A stretch of DNA of 64,000 nt from NCBI GenBank assembly GCA_012103455.1, contig WLWT01000001.1:3789288-3853287 (forward strand). The letters run 5' to 3'. A program made the position numbers and the translations under genes. Within the stretch, counting starts at the first letter, position 1. Every line of letters starts with the position of its first letter. Source of the stretch: Gammaproteobacteria bacterium (GTDB lineage Bacteria > Pseudomonadota > Gammaproteobacteria > HK1). Shown here one piece after another: positions 27,201 through 34,691 of this stretch. The notes under the pieces were generated by a model that did no database searches, was not told where the DNA came from, and saw nothing but the letters and a program-made list of their open reading frames with translations.

Positions 27201-27473
27201 CAACGGCATGTCCGGCGCGTCACCCGACCAGCCTTCGAGGCGATAGCTACAGCCCTCGGCTTCCAAGACCAAGAGCGAGTCCATAGGAGCAAGCCGCAAC
27301 CGATACTCCGGCGGGACAGGCTCCCACCGCACCGATCTGGACTCTCGCTTCTTGGCGGCATCAAGCGCAGATCTCAGGTACGCCGTGTAGGGTCGCAGGC
27401 TTTCCTGAGCTTGAATCGCCAAGGCAGGAGCGATCTTCGGGTGAGCGCAGGCGGTAAAGTAGAGCGGCTTCAT
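24270..27473 (-). CDS. SF1 Upf1/DNA2-like helicase, first gene of the operon
   Basis: A 1067-aa protein of the COG1112-like family. The N-terminal 380 residues are a beta-rich region of unknown function. The helicase core has Walker A FLEGPPGSGKTHA (residues 400-411), motif Ia LCSTTHVAVDNGL, Walker B LIIDEAS (544-550) and motif III GDVRQLPP (571-578). A large insert follows, then EYQHRMHPDIS (motif IV area), TVDRFQGREADLVLLS (motif V) and NVGITRARF (motif VI). All catalytic motifs are intact, so it should be an active ATPase/translocase. It heads a six-gene operon. Helicases of this family occur with kinase and PLD genes in the Mokosh antiphage system, which this locus partly resembles. Confidence 0.9.
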   Translation of the reverse strand: MKPLYFTACAHPKIAPALAIQAQESLRPYTAYLRSALDAAKKRESRSVRWEPVPPEYRLRLAPMDSLLVLEAEGCSYRLEGWSGDAPDMPLFVGEQYRPVRPQRVEQIDCGLFLVLTGEIDPDEQVFWAGKPCTLTRSDPVWPAELVARRHDGTVAHLFQRREEAARLVLVIAGCDRVVVEDEHGTEVPHRVAEPHENATRLRVGSKDIRWNGEKILTLEQLPEQDFLLADNGVRWAWSDDEGRNRRQRGVWIQLLPPDEVDSETALDIRTAYMEEGVREVRTKKGNNPQDAFKVLGFRRDNYQLELDRLPPDGSTLFIPSSTAGLQRQRQAVFRFKDSPLPHQGALLRLCEAPDKVRWPRCLPKAVSRWYLLDDERWSGTIQQREFVKKALGTEDFAFLEGPPGSGKTHAICELALQFIDQGLNVLLCSTTHVAVDNGLERLVGKFEQVEAVRIGLADRVDQTIRDVQIDERISALMETWRTAGTFASLDDAALARAAEATILSSVNLTCGTSTGILAHPYIRRSDHKRENDTGPCWPYFDVLIIDEASKTTFQEFMVPAQLARKWIVVGDVRQLPPFSEPKDLEASIAEVSDENAATLCDAHQAALLILFRLQRPEAGVGRVRWLIEEPDDVLNELSAEIQARAERRDRTPEIVRVVQDHPADDEVSIADVEAGQPVALRLLAADWILFPPELRNRVAPYLPPEGLALRDWAPDSARTYRFAHWHSQRGRFTKPVREQRRRFQTAGELAIRQRDFLCEESWAKQVSWRLGRVHQLASARDDGQRERRQGEVDSLMPAVESYAKWVPLAIDAIRDVGVRSVIESFRVGRSDHRVRRRSALTEAIPPDVWKERAVLLEYQHRMHPDISKLPRDQFYGGVALKDANTLDERDRRDGWSFMPKVPARRVWVDVRGCEERGINQAEIEAMRRWLEAWRDYAKSHQRTDGKDWTVACLSFYNRQELGTRDMLRRFTGMHRAETRFALPNTTIACATVDRFQGREADLVLLSLRNTLRPGHMDSPNRLNVGITRARFLLAVFGHRKYFAEDCPSEELNTLADATPLFELGSV

Positions 27474-27606
27474 GATTCGGACCTATTCCCGGAAAGCCCT
27501 ATGATAGTGCGGAGTGTTAGCTTTAGTACTCCAATTCTCCCTACGGCAAAAACCGCGCCCTCAACATCTAGCACCCCTGAAGCTGCTGCGCGATTGCATC
27601 GCGTGG

Positions 27607-28138
27607 TCATCGCGTCCCCGGAAAGCTACGGCGCGGACGAGCACACATCTGAATGTCGTCGGCAAATACACTCATCCATACCGAGAAGAAGCCAACAGCC
27701 TTCGCCAACTGCATCACCCAGCCAACATCGGCACCTTCTTCGACCCGCTGCCGTGCGAATTCGGCGCCACGCCATGCCTCACTGCGGTCCCGCCCTCTCA
27801 AGTCCTTTGCACGGGGATCGTGCGCCGGACGCCGACCGGGTCCGACGAGATCAAACAGCCTCTTCGCATTTGTCAGGTCCGGCTCGGGAAGATCGTCTCG
27901 CACTCGCACAATTGCCGTCGGGCAAGTATGAGAACGCAGCCTCAGTGTCGTCTTGGTCCGGCCAGAGGCAGTCGTTGCGCGAATCGTCTCTATCGCCCTT
28001 GATTGCGTTGCAGTTCACGCAGCCGAGCAAAAAATTCGTCCACTCTTGCTCCAACTCAGGCCGATGATTGCTAGGAATGACATGTTCGACGTGCAGGTCG
28101 CCCGTGCGCTCGCAATCGCTACGGTACACGTTCGGACC
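27607..28138 (-). pseudogene. HNH endonuclease, frameshifted and N-terminally lost
   Basis: In one minus-strand frame from 28138, SDCERTGDLHVEHVIPS, NFLLGCVNCNAIKGDRD is a clear HNH nuclease core (His-x-Asn/His plus CxxC-type zinc residues). That frame reaches FSYLPDGN and then loses similarity. The neighbouring frame continues with RVRDDLPEPDLTNAKRLFDLVG, EAWRGAEFARQRVEEGAD and ends at 27607 (GFFSVWMSVFADD), typical for the C-terminal part of such nucleases. An in-frame TGA at 28139-28141 cuts off the N-terminus. So it is one gene with at least one frameshift near 27910 and a broken 5' end. It lies upstream of the helicase operon and points the same way. Confidence 0.75.
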
Positions 28139-28380
28139 TCACCACCAACGCCTGCTTGACCCCCCAAAGTACAAAATATCGCTCTTCACATCGCCTGAAC
28201 TCGCACCGTTCGCGCCAATCGGCGTCGCTCCGTCCACGACATCGACGCGATCAGCGTCATTCACAAGAACTGCGACTCGAAATGGGGAATCGGTGACGGA
28301 TGCGGGCTAAGGCCATAGAACGGCCACTCATCAAAGCGTGGTTCTCTCTCGCCTTCATCGAACAGGCGCCCAAGGTCGGG

Positions 28381-28788
28381 CTACCCGGCCCCATTAGTTG
28401 CTATTTTCGAAAGTTCGATGAGATCTAATGACTCGTTGGAGTTTTGAATTATGACGAGATCAAACTTCCTGGTTATGGCCCCAAACAATTTAAGGTGAAT
28501 CTCAGGGTCGAAGTCCGTCAGGACCGCAACCGAGACGAGTTTTTCGCTGACGAAAGTGAAGATCAGACCGACATCCATTTCGAGAAAGGTTTGGTTATCA
28601 AGTAGAAGTGCATCAGCCCCCCAGTATTCGGTAGCATCTTCAATACCGGGCATTTTCTGGAAGTGTGCCTTTGGCATGCCAAAGGTGTAATCTTTAAAGA
28701 GCGTGGCGCCTTCTGCTCCGCTGACCAGACTGGTCAAAAGGATAAAAGTGAGCGTCAGGATTGTTCGTGTCGTTTTGGTTCTTTGCAT
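28381..28788 (-). CDS. Hypothetical secreted protein
   Basis: From ATG 28788 the product is 135 aa with a good signal peptide (TILTLTFILLTSLVSGAEG). The mature part contains TLFKDYTFGMPKAHFQKM and TEYWGADALLLDNQTFLEM, two short beta-rich blocks reminiscent of small periplasmic proteins that read a charge/size balance, but I recognise no family. The open frame extends to 28869 without a signal peptide at its front, so I prefer the internal start. No close neighbour in the same transcript. Confidence 0.6.
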   Translation of the reverse strand: MQRTKTTRTILTLTFILLTSLVSGAEGATLFKDYTFGMPKAHFQKMPGIEDATEYWGADALLLDNQTFLEMDVGLIFTFVSEKLVSVAVLTDFDPEIHLKLFGAITRKFDLVIIQNSNESLDLIELSKIATNGAG

Positions 28789-29035
28789 GATTCGGGGTGA
28801 TCTGCAAGGAAAGTATACACTCGCCGAATCATGCAATTGGAAGACAGGAACGCCTATCTGGAAGGCCAAAGATTACCTGAGGAGAGATCGGATCTGATGA
28901 CATACTTTTCATCGCCCTCTCAATACCCTAACAGCTTAGAAGGCCGGGGTAGAGTGCCCCAGCCGCCACCCGGCCGCTTTTGACCGGGGTGGGTTGGTCT
29001 TATTGTCGTGAAAACGTGGGTCGTAAAAACGTGGT

Positions 29036-30112
29036 TTACTTGAGGTAAGTGGACTTCATGCGTTGGGCATCGCCCCAGATGGCATAGTTCTTACGGAAAG
29101 CGTAGAAATTATCGGCCACTTCTTTGAAGTATGCGTCTTTCGCCGACTCTTCTTCGACCACTGCGTTCCAAGCGGTTTCGAACTCAGCCAGTTGGTCATC
29201 GCGCCAACGCTGTACTTTCACACCGTGCTTTTTCTGCATTTCCTGCATGGCATCGGGGTTCTTCGCTTCAGTCTCAGCATAGGTATGGATGATGGCGTCG
29301 TTGAGAGCGACTTGCAGGACGGCCTTGAAGTTGTCGGACAACTCGTCGTACTTCGCTTTGTTCATCAGCAGTTCGGCGCACGAGGTCTGCTGGTGCCAAC
29401 CCGGGAAGTAGTTGTTCTTCGCGATTTGGTAAAAGCCGTAGTTGATGTCCATGGTCGGCATGGAGAACTCGGTGGCGTCGATAACGCCTTTCTCAAGCGC
29501 TGGATAGATGTCGGCACCCGCGAGTAGCTGGGTGGACACGCCTAGCTTGGTCATCACTTTGGCACCAAGACCGAAAAAACGCATCTTGAAACCTTTCAAC
29601 TCGGCCAGCTCATTCACTGGCTCTTTGAACCAGCCAGAGGTTTCCGGACCGATGCAAAAGCTGTCGAGTGCGGTCATGCCATGCTTGTTGTAGAGCTTTT
29701 CGCGCAACTGTTGGCCGCCACCGAACCATTTCCATGCCAAGTACTCACCCACGCCGGGGCCGAAAGGAACGGCGGTGAAGAAGGAGACGGCCGGATGTTT
29801 GCCAGCGTGGTAACCGGGGGTGGTCCAGCACGATTCGATGGAGCCTTTGGAGACTGCGTCGAAGCACTCGAGGGCGGGAACCAATGCGCCCGGCTCGAAG
29901 TTCTTGATCTGGAATTTATTCTCGGTGATGGTTTTGACGTTGTCGACGAAGCGGGTCGCCGAGGTGCCTAGATGGGGGACGGTTGCACCCCAGGCGTTTT
30001 GCATTTTCCACTTCACGCGTTTGGCCGCGTGCGCCGAGGTCGCCGCTGACAGGGACAGGGCGACGGTGATGCCGGCAACGGCTACCGCTTTCATGTTGGT
30101 GCGAAGACTCAT
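29036..30112 (-). CDS. TRAP transporter DctP-type solute-binding protein
   Basis: A 358-aa periplasmic receptor of a tripartite ATP-independent transporter. It has a signal peptide (AGITVALSLSAATSAHA), then VKWKMQNAWGATVPHLG, ELKGFKMRFFGLGAKVM with the carboxylate-binding Arg, and GADIYPALEKGVIDATEFS, all characteristic of the DctP family. AGGAGG lies 9 bp before the ATG. Members of this subfamily bind keto or aromatic acids; the ligand here cannot be told. No dctQ or dctM gene lies beside it. Upstream are repeats and IS debris, downstream a hypothetical gene, so it is an orphan. Confidence 0.93.
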   Translation of the reverse strand: MSLRTNMKAVAVAGITVALSLSAATSAHAAKRVKWKMQNAWGATVPHLGTSATRFVDNVKTITENKFQIKNFEPGALVPALECFDAVSKGSIESCWTTPGYHAGKHPAVSFFTAVPFGPGVGEYLAWKWFGGGQQLREKLYNKHGMTALDSFCIGPETSGWFKEPVNELAELKGFKMRFFGLGAKVMTKLGVSTQLLAGADIYPALEKGVIDATEFSMPTMDINYGFYQIAKNNYFPGWHQQTSCAELLMNKAKYDELSDNFKAVLQVALNDAIIHTYAETEAKNPDAMQEMQKKHGVKVQRWRDDQLAEFETAWNAVVEEESAKDAYFKEVADNFYAFRKNYAIWGDAQRMKSTYLK

Positions 30113-30136
30113 GCCTTGTAACCTCCTAGGAACACT

Positions 30137-30179
30137 TAAGTTTGTATGGCTAAGTTTGTAGGGCTAAGTTTGTAGGGTA
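30137..30179. repeat. 14-bp tandem repeat upstream of the TRAP binding protein
   Basis: Three units close to TAAGTTTGTAGGGC lie 25-67 bp upstream of the dctP-like start, where a promoter would be expected. It may affect transcription start or reflect slippage. Confidence 0.75.
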
Positions 30180-30308
30180 AGCCGGTGCCAGCTAGGCATC
30201 CGGCCTGGCTCGCCTGACGGTCGGGGTGCTGTTGCGCCTCCCTCCAACAGGCCACGTGCGAGCGATGGAACATGCCCATGACTCGCTTTTCAGGAGACAC
30301 CGGCGTAG

Positions 30309-30431
30309 CCGCCGCTCCCGAGAAGCATTGTGTTCATGTCCGATGAGCAGATGCCTCGCAACGCAACCGGCAAGATTCTGCCTCGCTCCCTGAGAGAGAA
30401 GGTTGGTACAAATGATGGCGGGAATGACTGA
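30309..30431 (+). pseudogene. C-terminal remnant of an AMP-dependent acyl-CoA synthetase
   Basis: A 40-codon open stretch contains SDEQMPRNATGKILPRSLRE and then a stop. This is the A10 motif (PRNATGKIL) with the catalytic Lys that closes all acyl/aryl-CoA synthetases. An in-frame TAG at 30306 lies upstream and nothing of the large domain remains. It lies in the IS-damaged stretch next to the IS5 end at 30508. Confidence 0.75.
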
Positions 30432-30507
30432 TGCTTTTCAACTTCTCACGTTCCGGGCTCACGATCTGGGGCGCGTAGTGCGAGCGTTGCAAGAGATAGC
30501 GTTGTAA

Positions 30508-30701
30508 GAGCCTGTTCAAGATCTCCGAAGCAACAGCGCAATATTTGCAAGTAGCATCATGCCCAACGAGCTTTCGATTAGCCGCTCACAGTTTTTCCAC
30601 AACCGGCGGTTTTTCTCAAACCATGAGAAGGTTCGCTCGACAACCCACCTCTTCGGGAGGACGGCAAAACGACCCGTGTCCGAGCGTTTGATAATTTCGA
30701 C
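30508..30701 (-). mobile_element. IS5-family transposase C-terminal fragment with one end
   Basis: Minus-strand reading gives SDTGRFAVLPKRWVVERTF, WFEKNRRLWKNCERL, SLGMMLLANIALLLRRS, the C-terminal DDE region (final Glu in VVERT) of IS5/IS427-type transposases. Just past the stop is GAGCCTGTTCAAGAT (30508-), probably the inverted-repeat end. The N-terminal two thirds are absent; similarity stops where an IS3 fragment begins. Confidence 0.8.
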
Positions 30702-30903
30702 GTTCGCTGAGCGGTTCAATCGCACGTACCGTGAGGAACGGCTAGACCGGTATTGGTTCACCTCGCTCGATGATGTTCGAGAAGCCACGTAGTGGTGGAT
30801 GCGCGAGTACAACGGCCTGCGACCCCATGACGCGCCGGGCGACATGACACCCAAAGAGTATCTTCAACTCGCCAGAGCCTCTAATTTAAAACTGTCCTTT
30901 TGA
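30702..30903 (+). mobile_element. IS3-family OrfB C-terminal fragment
   Basis: Plus-strand reading gives FAERFNRTYREERLDRYWF, SLDDVREAT, a TAG at about 30790, then WWMREYNGLRPHDAPGDMT and PKEYL. This is the last part of an IS3-type integrase-like transposase, with an in-frame stop. It abuts an oppositely oriented IS5 fragment, so the join is a recombination or insertion scar. Confidence 0.8.
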
Positions 30904-30980
30904 CGGGAAAGCTTACGCTGGTACCGCTTTATCGGAGTCGGCGCGATTAACCTTCTTCGGGCGCCTAAGTCGACAAGGCC

Positions 30981-31223
30981 CTATGCACTACCCATGCCGG
31001 CAAGCCTCTCCCGTTCCAAGCGTTTTGCCCGGATACACTCACCGTCTGCGTCACGATACAACGCTTTCGTAGGGGGGCCTTCATAGGGGTCTGGGTGCGG
31101 TTGACGAACACCAACGAATGAACCGTCCAACGGATTGTCGCCCATCGCGGTGCGCACTAAGGCGCTTAGCCCATCAAAGCGCTTGCTCATAGCGGCGGCG
31201 GGGCCATACAGCCACACCTTCAT
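30981..31223 (-). mobile_element. IS66-family TnpB remnant, frameshifted
   Basis: MKVWLYGPAAAMSKRFDGLS, ALVRTAMGDNPLDG and ALYRDADGECIRAKRLERERL match the small IS66 accessory protein TnpB. Between these blocks the correct sequence (FVNRTQTPMKA) is in another frame, so two compensating frameshifts lie around 31070-31100. The rest of the IS66 element is absent. Confidence 0.72.
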
Positions 31224-31353
31224 TGGACCTGCTAGGAAACCCCATCTTACGATGCTTCGCGTGGGACCCGCCCGAGTCTATTTGGAATGGGTCTACTTGG
31301 AATGGGGCCGGCATCGGGAGCAGGGCTCCCGCCCGGCGGTTATTTCATCCCGG

Positions 31354-33480
31354 TTATTTCATCACGGTCGCAGGATCACCGAGCAGATTGTAGACATTGA
31401 GCAAATACCGCTCGCTGCCAGCCGCCTGCGCATAGTGGCGTTGGGCGCTTAAGATGGCTTCTCCGAGTATCAACTCACCGTCGGTGAAGGTGGCGTTGTA
31501 GAACCCCTCACTCAGCAGCCATGCCTGGGGGTTGAACGATAACCCCACCGGTGACCACACCGCTGCCGCACCCCTGTCGGGGAGCAGCAACAAGGTCTCT
31601 GCAACCGACTCTATGCCCTGAAAGGTGAACTGGCCGGCTAAGCGTGAAAACGCGGTCACGATCGGCAAGCGCTCGCCATTGTCCAAGTTCGCGATAGCTT
31701 CAGGGGTTAACCGGTAGGGCGTGCCCAGGGCGCCTAGACCGCCATGGCCCAGGAAGTTCACGAACGCCAAGCCTTGATGCAAACTGGCACGCAAGCGCTC
31801 GCGTGCCTCATCGGCGGCCAAGCTGTCCAGGTATGGGCTGTCCAGGGGTAGGCTGTCCAGGTATGGGCTGTCCAGGGGTAGTGCGCCCATCGAATGGCTG
31901 TTCGCCATCAGCGCCGCCACCGCTTGAGTGTCTTCGATGAAATAGCTATCGGCCTCTGGCCTATCCGCCACCATCAGCACATCACGCTGCCACCCCCCGG
32001 TGCTGTTCTCGTAGGCGATGATCTTGGTGATGACGGCGCTCAACTCCGCGGCGTTGATCACAGGCAAACGCCCGATGGCGAATTCGCCGAGCCCATCATT
32101 GCCATCGACATCGGCCAACCGATTATCGGACGGGTACAAGCCCTGCGGGGTCGGTGTCAAGAGAGTAGGGATCAACGCCTCGGACACGCCCAAATAGTTG
32201 CGGTAGTCGATGGAGCCGGCGCCAGCCAATACCACATAACGGGGCGCGAGCGCCCAGTGTGAATGCGCGTAGTGCAACAATGACCGCACCGCCTCCGCGG
32301 TCTTGATACCGTCGCTGAACTCATCGTAGATATCTTCGATGTCCACCACCATGGACGCCAGGCCGCGGCGATGCTCAGCGAGCACTTGAGCGGCCTCGAC
32401 CATATCGGCCGTGGTGATGATCAGGTGCTCGGCGCGGTGAGCGTGCGAGCGCAAATGGGATGGCACATCGGCGATGACCGCGGCGGGCTTGTGTGCCGCC
32501 TCGAGCGCGGTCACGACGTAGTGGCGGCCATCGGCCTTGGTGGCGAAGCTGACATCGCGCCCGCCCGCCGCGCCACCGATGGCCACGCCCGTCAGTACCG
32601 TAGGCGCCTGCGGGTTGTGCACATCCAATACTAGCGGCGCCGCGCCGGTCAAGCCGCTGACCGTCACCGCCGTGCGCCCGCCGCTGGTGAACGTCAGCCG
32701 GTTTTGCCTGGCCGTGAAGCGCCGTGAGTATTCCAACTCGAAGTCGTTGATATAAAACACACTCGGTTGCGCCGCCACCCCGGAACTCGCGCCATTGACT
32801 TCGAGGGTATTGTCGCCGTCGTTGAGCACGCTGGGCGGCACTTCGAAGGTGGCTACAAACGGCGCCATCCCCGCCCATTCGGCCGTACCTAATTCAACCC
32901 CGTTCAACACCACGGTGGCCCGGTGATCAATGGGCGCGTCCGTGTCAGAGCCGCCGTGCAAGCGCACGGTCAAGTCAGCGGCCGTGGTGGCGGTGGGATC
33001 GCGCCCCGGCGAGGCGATTGGAAAAGCCGTGACTGAACACGGCTGCGGGTGCGTGGCGCAAGAGCGGAATAAGAGTTGCTCGTAGCGCAGATCCCACATC
33101 CAGTAGTCATCGTCCGGGTCATTGAACAGATGGGTCAGCGCGTACCGGTTGCCACGGGCATGGGTGGTGGCTCTATAGCTGCCCGCGCCCGGCGCACGCC
33201 CGGCCGGCGCCGCCGCCACCTCCGCCATCGGCAAGGCCGCGCCTTGTTGGAGCCAGTACACATTCTCCCCGGTGTATGGCGTATCTAGCGGCTGCGCGTA
33301 GAACAGGAGGGCCGAGGCGTCTTCGGCCATCCGGGTGGCAACCGGCTGGCCATTGTTGCGTAATTCCATCAACCCGCCTTGCCACAACTGTTGCACCTGG
33401 TCCACCGTGTGGCCCATGGCCGCGGCCACCGCACTCGCCTCGAGCCGGTACAGCCCTGGCTCGGTGGTGATGATCTTTGG
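31354..33480 (-). pseudogene. C25 (gingipain-type) peptidase-like gene, 5'-truncated and probably inactive
   Basis: Features of the family: KIITTEPGLYRLEASA near the broken N-terminus, beta-sandwich domains, DIEDIYDEFSDGIKTAEAVR, YVVLAGAGSIDYRN, YPSDNRLADVDGNDGLGEFAIGRLP (region cited), FVNFLGHGGLGALGTP with the catalytic His, and the C-terminal YNLLGDPAT. The segment that normally holds the catalytic Cys reads VTAFSRLAGQF, with Arg where Cys is expected. The N-terminus stops at a TAG just above 33480 and there is no signal peptide; a repeat element lies 37 bp further upstream. A 30-bp duplication (31823-31882) adds a repeated LPLDSPYLDS. Relatives are secreted and often handled by cell-surface sorting. 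Confidence 0.75.
31823..31882. repeat. 30-bp tandem duplication inside the C25-like gene
   Basis: Two adjacent 30-bp units (one mismatch at the end), in frame, encoding a repeated LPLDSPYLDS. Each unit also contains a shorter near-repeat of CTGTCCAGG. It lies between the substrate-domain blocks upstream of the GHGG motif. Confidence 0.85.
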
Positions 33481-33516
33481 TTGCAGCTACGCTGTTTTTG
33501 CTCTTCTTGGCCTTAA

Positions 33517-33660
33517 GGGGACCTCTAAAAATGCACTTTTTCCGCGATTGCGGCCTTAGGGCAAGGCGCACGGCGCGCAGGAACCGCAGTGTATGGGTAA
33601 TACTTGAGGATTCCGCGCACCGCAGCCATAGCGTCGCGCAGTAGGTTTTTAGAGGTCCCC
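33517..33660 (-). mobile_element. MITE-like element, copy 3, divergent interior
   Basis: The ends match the family (GGGGACCTCTAAAAAT and TTTTTAGAGGTCCCC). The first 40 bp match the other copies. The interior differs: a block with CCGCAGTGTATGGGTAATAC occurs in the opposite orientation to the end that precedes it, so the copy is a hybrid or a related subfamily. Flanks TTAA and ATAA are a one-mismatch duplication. It separates tsaD from the broken start of the C25-like gene. Confidence 0.72.
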
Positions 33661-33680
33661 ATAAGCGGGAAATCCAAAGA

Positions 33681-34691
33681 CTAGCTCAGCAGATTGGGGA
33701 AGGCGCTCACATCCGGCGAGGCGGTTTGGCCGGCTGCGTGCATTCTCGCCGCCAACACTGCGACCATGGCCGCGTTGTCGGTGCAAAAAGCCGGTGATGG
33801 CAGCGCCAATGGAATACCGGCCTTGGCCGCGGCCGCCGTGAATGCTTGCCGTAATACCGATGAAGCGGCCAATCCACCACTTACGGTGATCATGCGGGCA
33901 TCGAATTCTTCGGCGGCGCGCAGGGTCTTGTGCACGAGTACTTCCTTGATACTGCCCAGGAAAGCGGCCATCAGCGGGCCTAAGTTTTCAGGGATGCCGT
34001 CTTTTTCTTTTTGACGCAGCAACGCCGTCTTAAGACCACTGAAGGAGAAGTCGAAACTCTTCTCGCGCAACATAGGTCTGGGAAAGGCGTAAGCACCAGG
34101 TTGTGCCGATGCAGCCAATGCATCGACATATTTGCCGCCAGGCATGGGCAGTCCGTACATGCGGGCCACTTTGTCCGCGCACTCACCGGCCGCGTCATCA
34201 CGGGTTCTGCCCACGATGCTCCATTGAAAGTGCTCGGTTTGGTGGATGAGTAAGGTATGCCCACCGGCGATCACTAGATGGATGACTGGAAAATCGAAAT
34301 CATCGCGATCCAGTAAACACGCATAAGGGTGTGACTCGATGTGGTTGACCGCAACGAGTGAGGCGCCGAGGGCGAAACTCATGGCTTTGGCGACGGTCAG
34401 GCCGACCAACACGGCTCCCATCAGTCCCGGTAGATTGGACACCGCAATCCAGTCCAGTTCATCGAAAGTGGCGCCCGCATCGTCCATCGCCCGGCGTACC
34501 AGAGGGTGAATCACTTCCAGGTGTTTGCGTGAAGCGCGTTCCGGTACCACGCCGCCGAAGTCTGCGTGATTTTCGAATTGGCTGATGGTGAGGTTCGAAA
34601 GCAGGGTACGGTGTCCGCGTAACACGGCCACGGAGGTGTCATCAAATGTCGTGTCGATGGCGAGACCCAGGTTCATGCGCCCGGTGTTCAT
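33681..34691 (-). CDS. tsaD: tRNA N6-threonylcarbamoyl transferase, TsaD
   Basis: Catalytic subunit of t6A37 synthesis, transferring the threonylcarbamoyl group onto tRNA. It is 336 aa. ASKHA-fold motifs: LGLAIDTTFDDTSVAV, GGVVPERASRKHLEVI, NHIESHPYACL with the metal HxxxH, LVIAGGHTLLI, KTARD-type Asp region DDAAGECADKVARMYGLP and SGGLAAS. The Asp/Glu at the N-terminal motif is DTTFDDT rather than the common ETSCDET, so it is a divergent copy. It overlaps tsaB by 4 bp (ATGA). Confidence 0.92.
   Translation of the reverse strand: MNTGRMNLGLAIDTTFDDTSVAVLRGHRTLLSNLTISQFENHADFGGVVPERASRKHLEVIHPLVRRAMDDAGATFDELDWIAVSNLPGLMGAVLVGLTVAKAMSFALGASLVAVNHIESHPYACLLDRDDFDFPVIHLVIAGGHTLLIHQTEHFQWSIVGRTRDDAAGECADKVARMYGLPMPGGKYVDALAASAQPGAYAFPRPMLREKSFDFSFSGLKTALLRQKEKDGIPENLGPLMAAFLGSIKEVLVHKTLRAAEEFDARMITVSGGLAASSVLRQAFTAAAAKAGIPLALPSPAFCTDNAAMVAVLAARMHAAGQTASPDVSAFPNLLS

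Noticed and set aside
25443..28067. Long plus-strand ORFs (253 and 422 aa) opposite the helicase
   Set aside because: They are shadows of the helicase with its codon structure; no motif is visible in them.
28950..29000. GC-rich inverted repeat after the TRAP binding protein as terminator
   Set aside because: The stem is imperfect and no T-run follows on the minus strand, so I did not list it.
30137..30179. CRISPR-like interpretation of short repeats
   Set aside because: Units are adjacent without spacers; these are simple tandem repeats.
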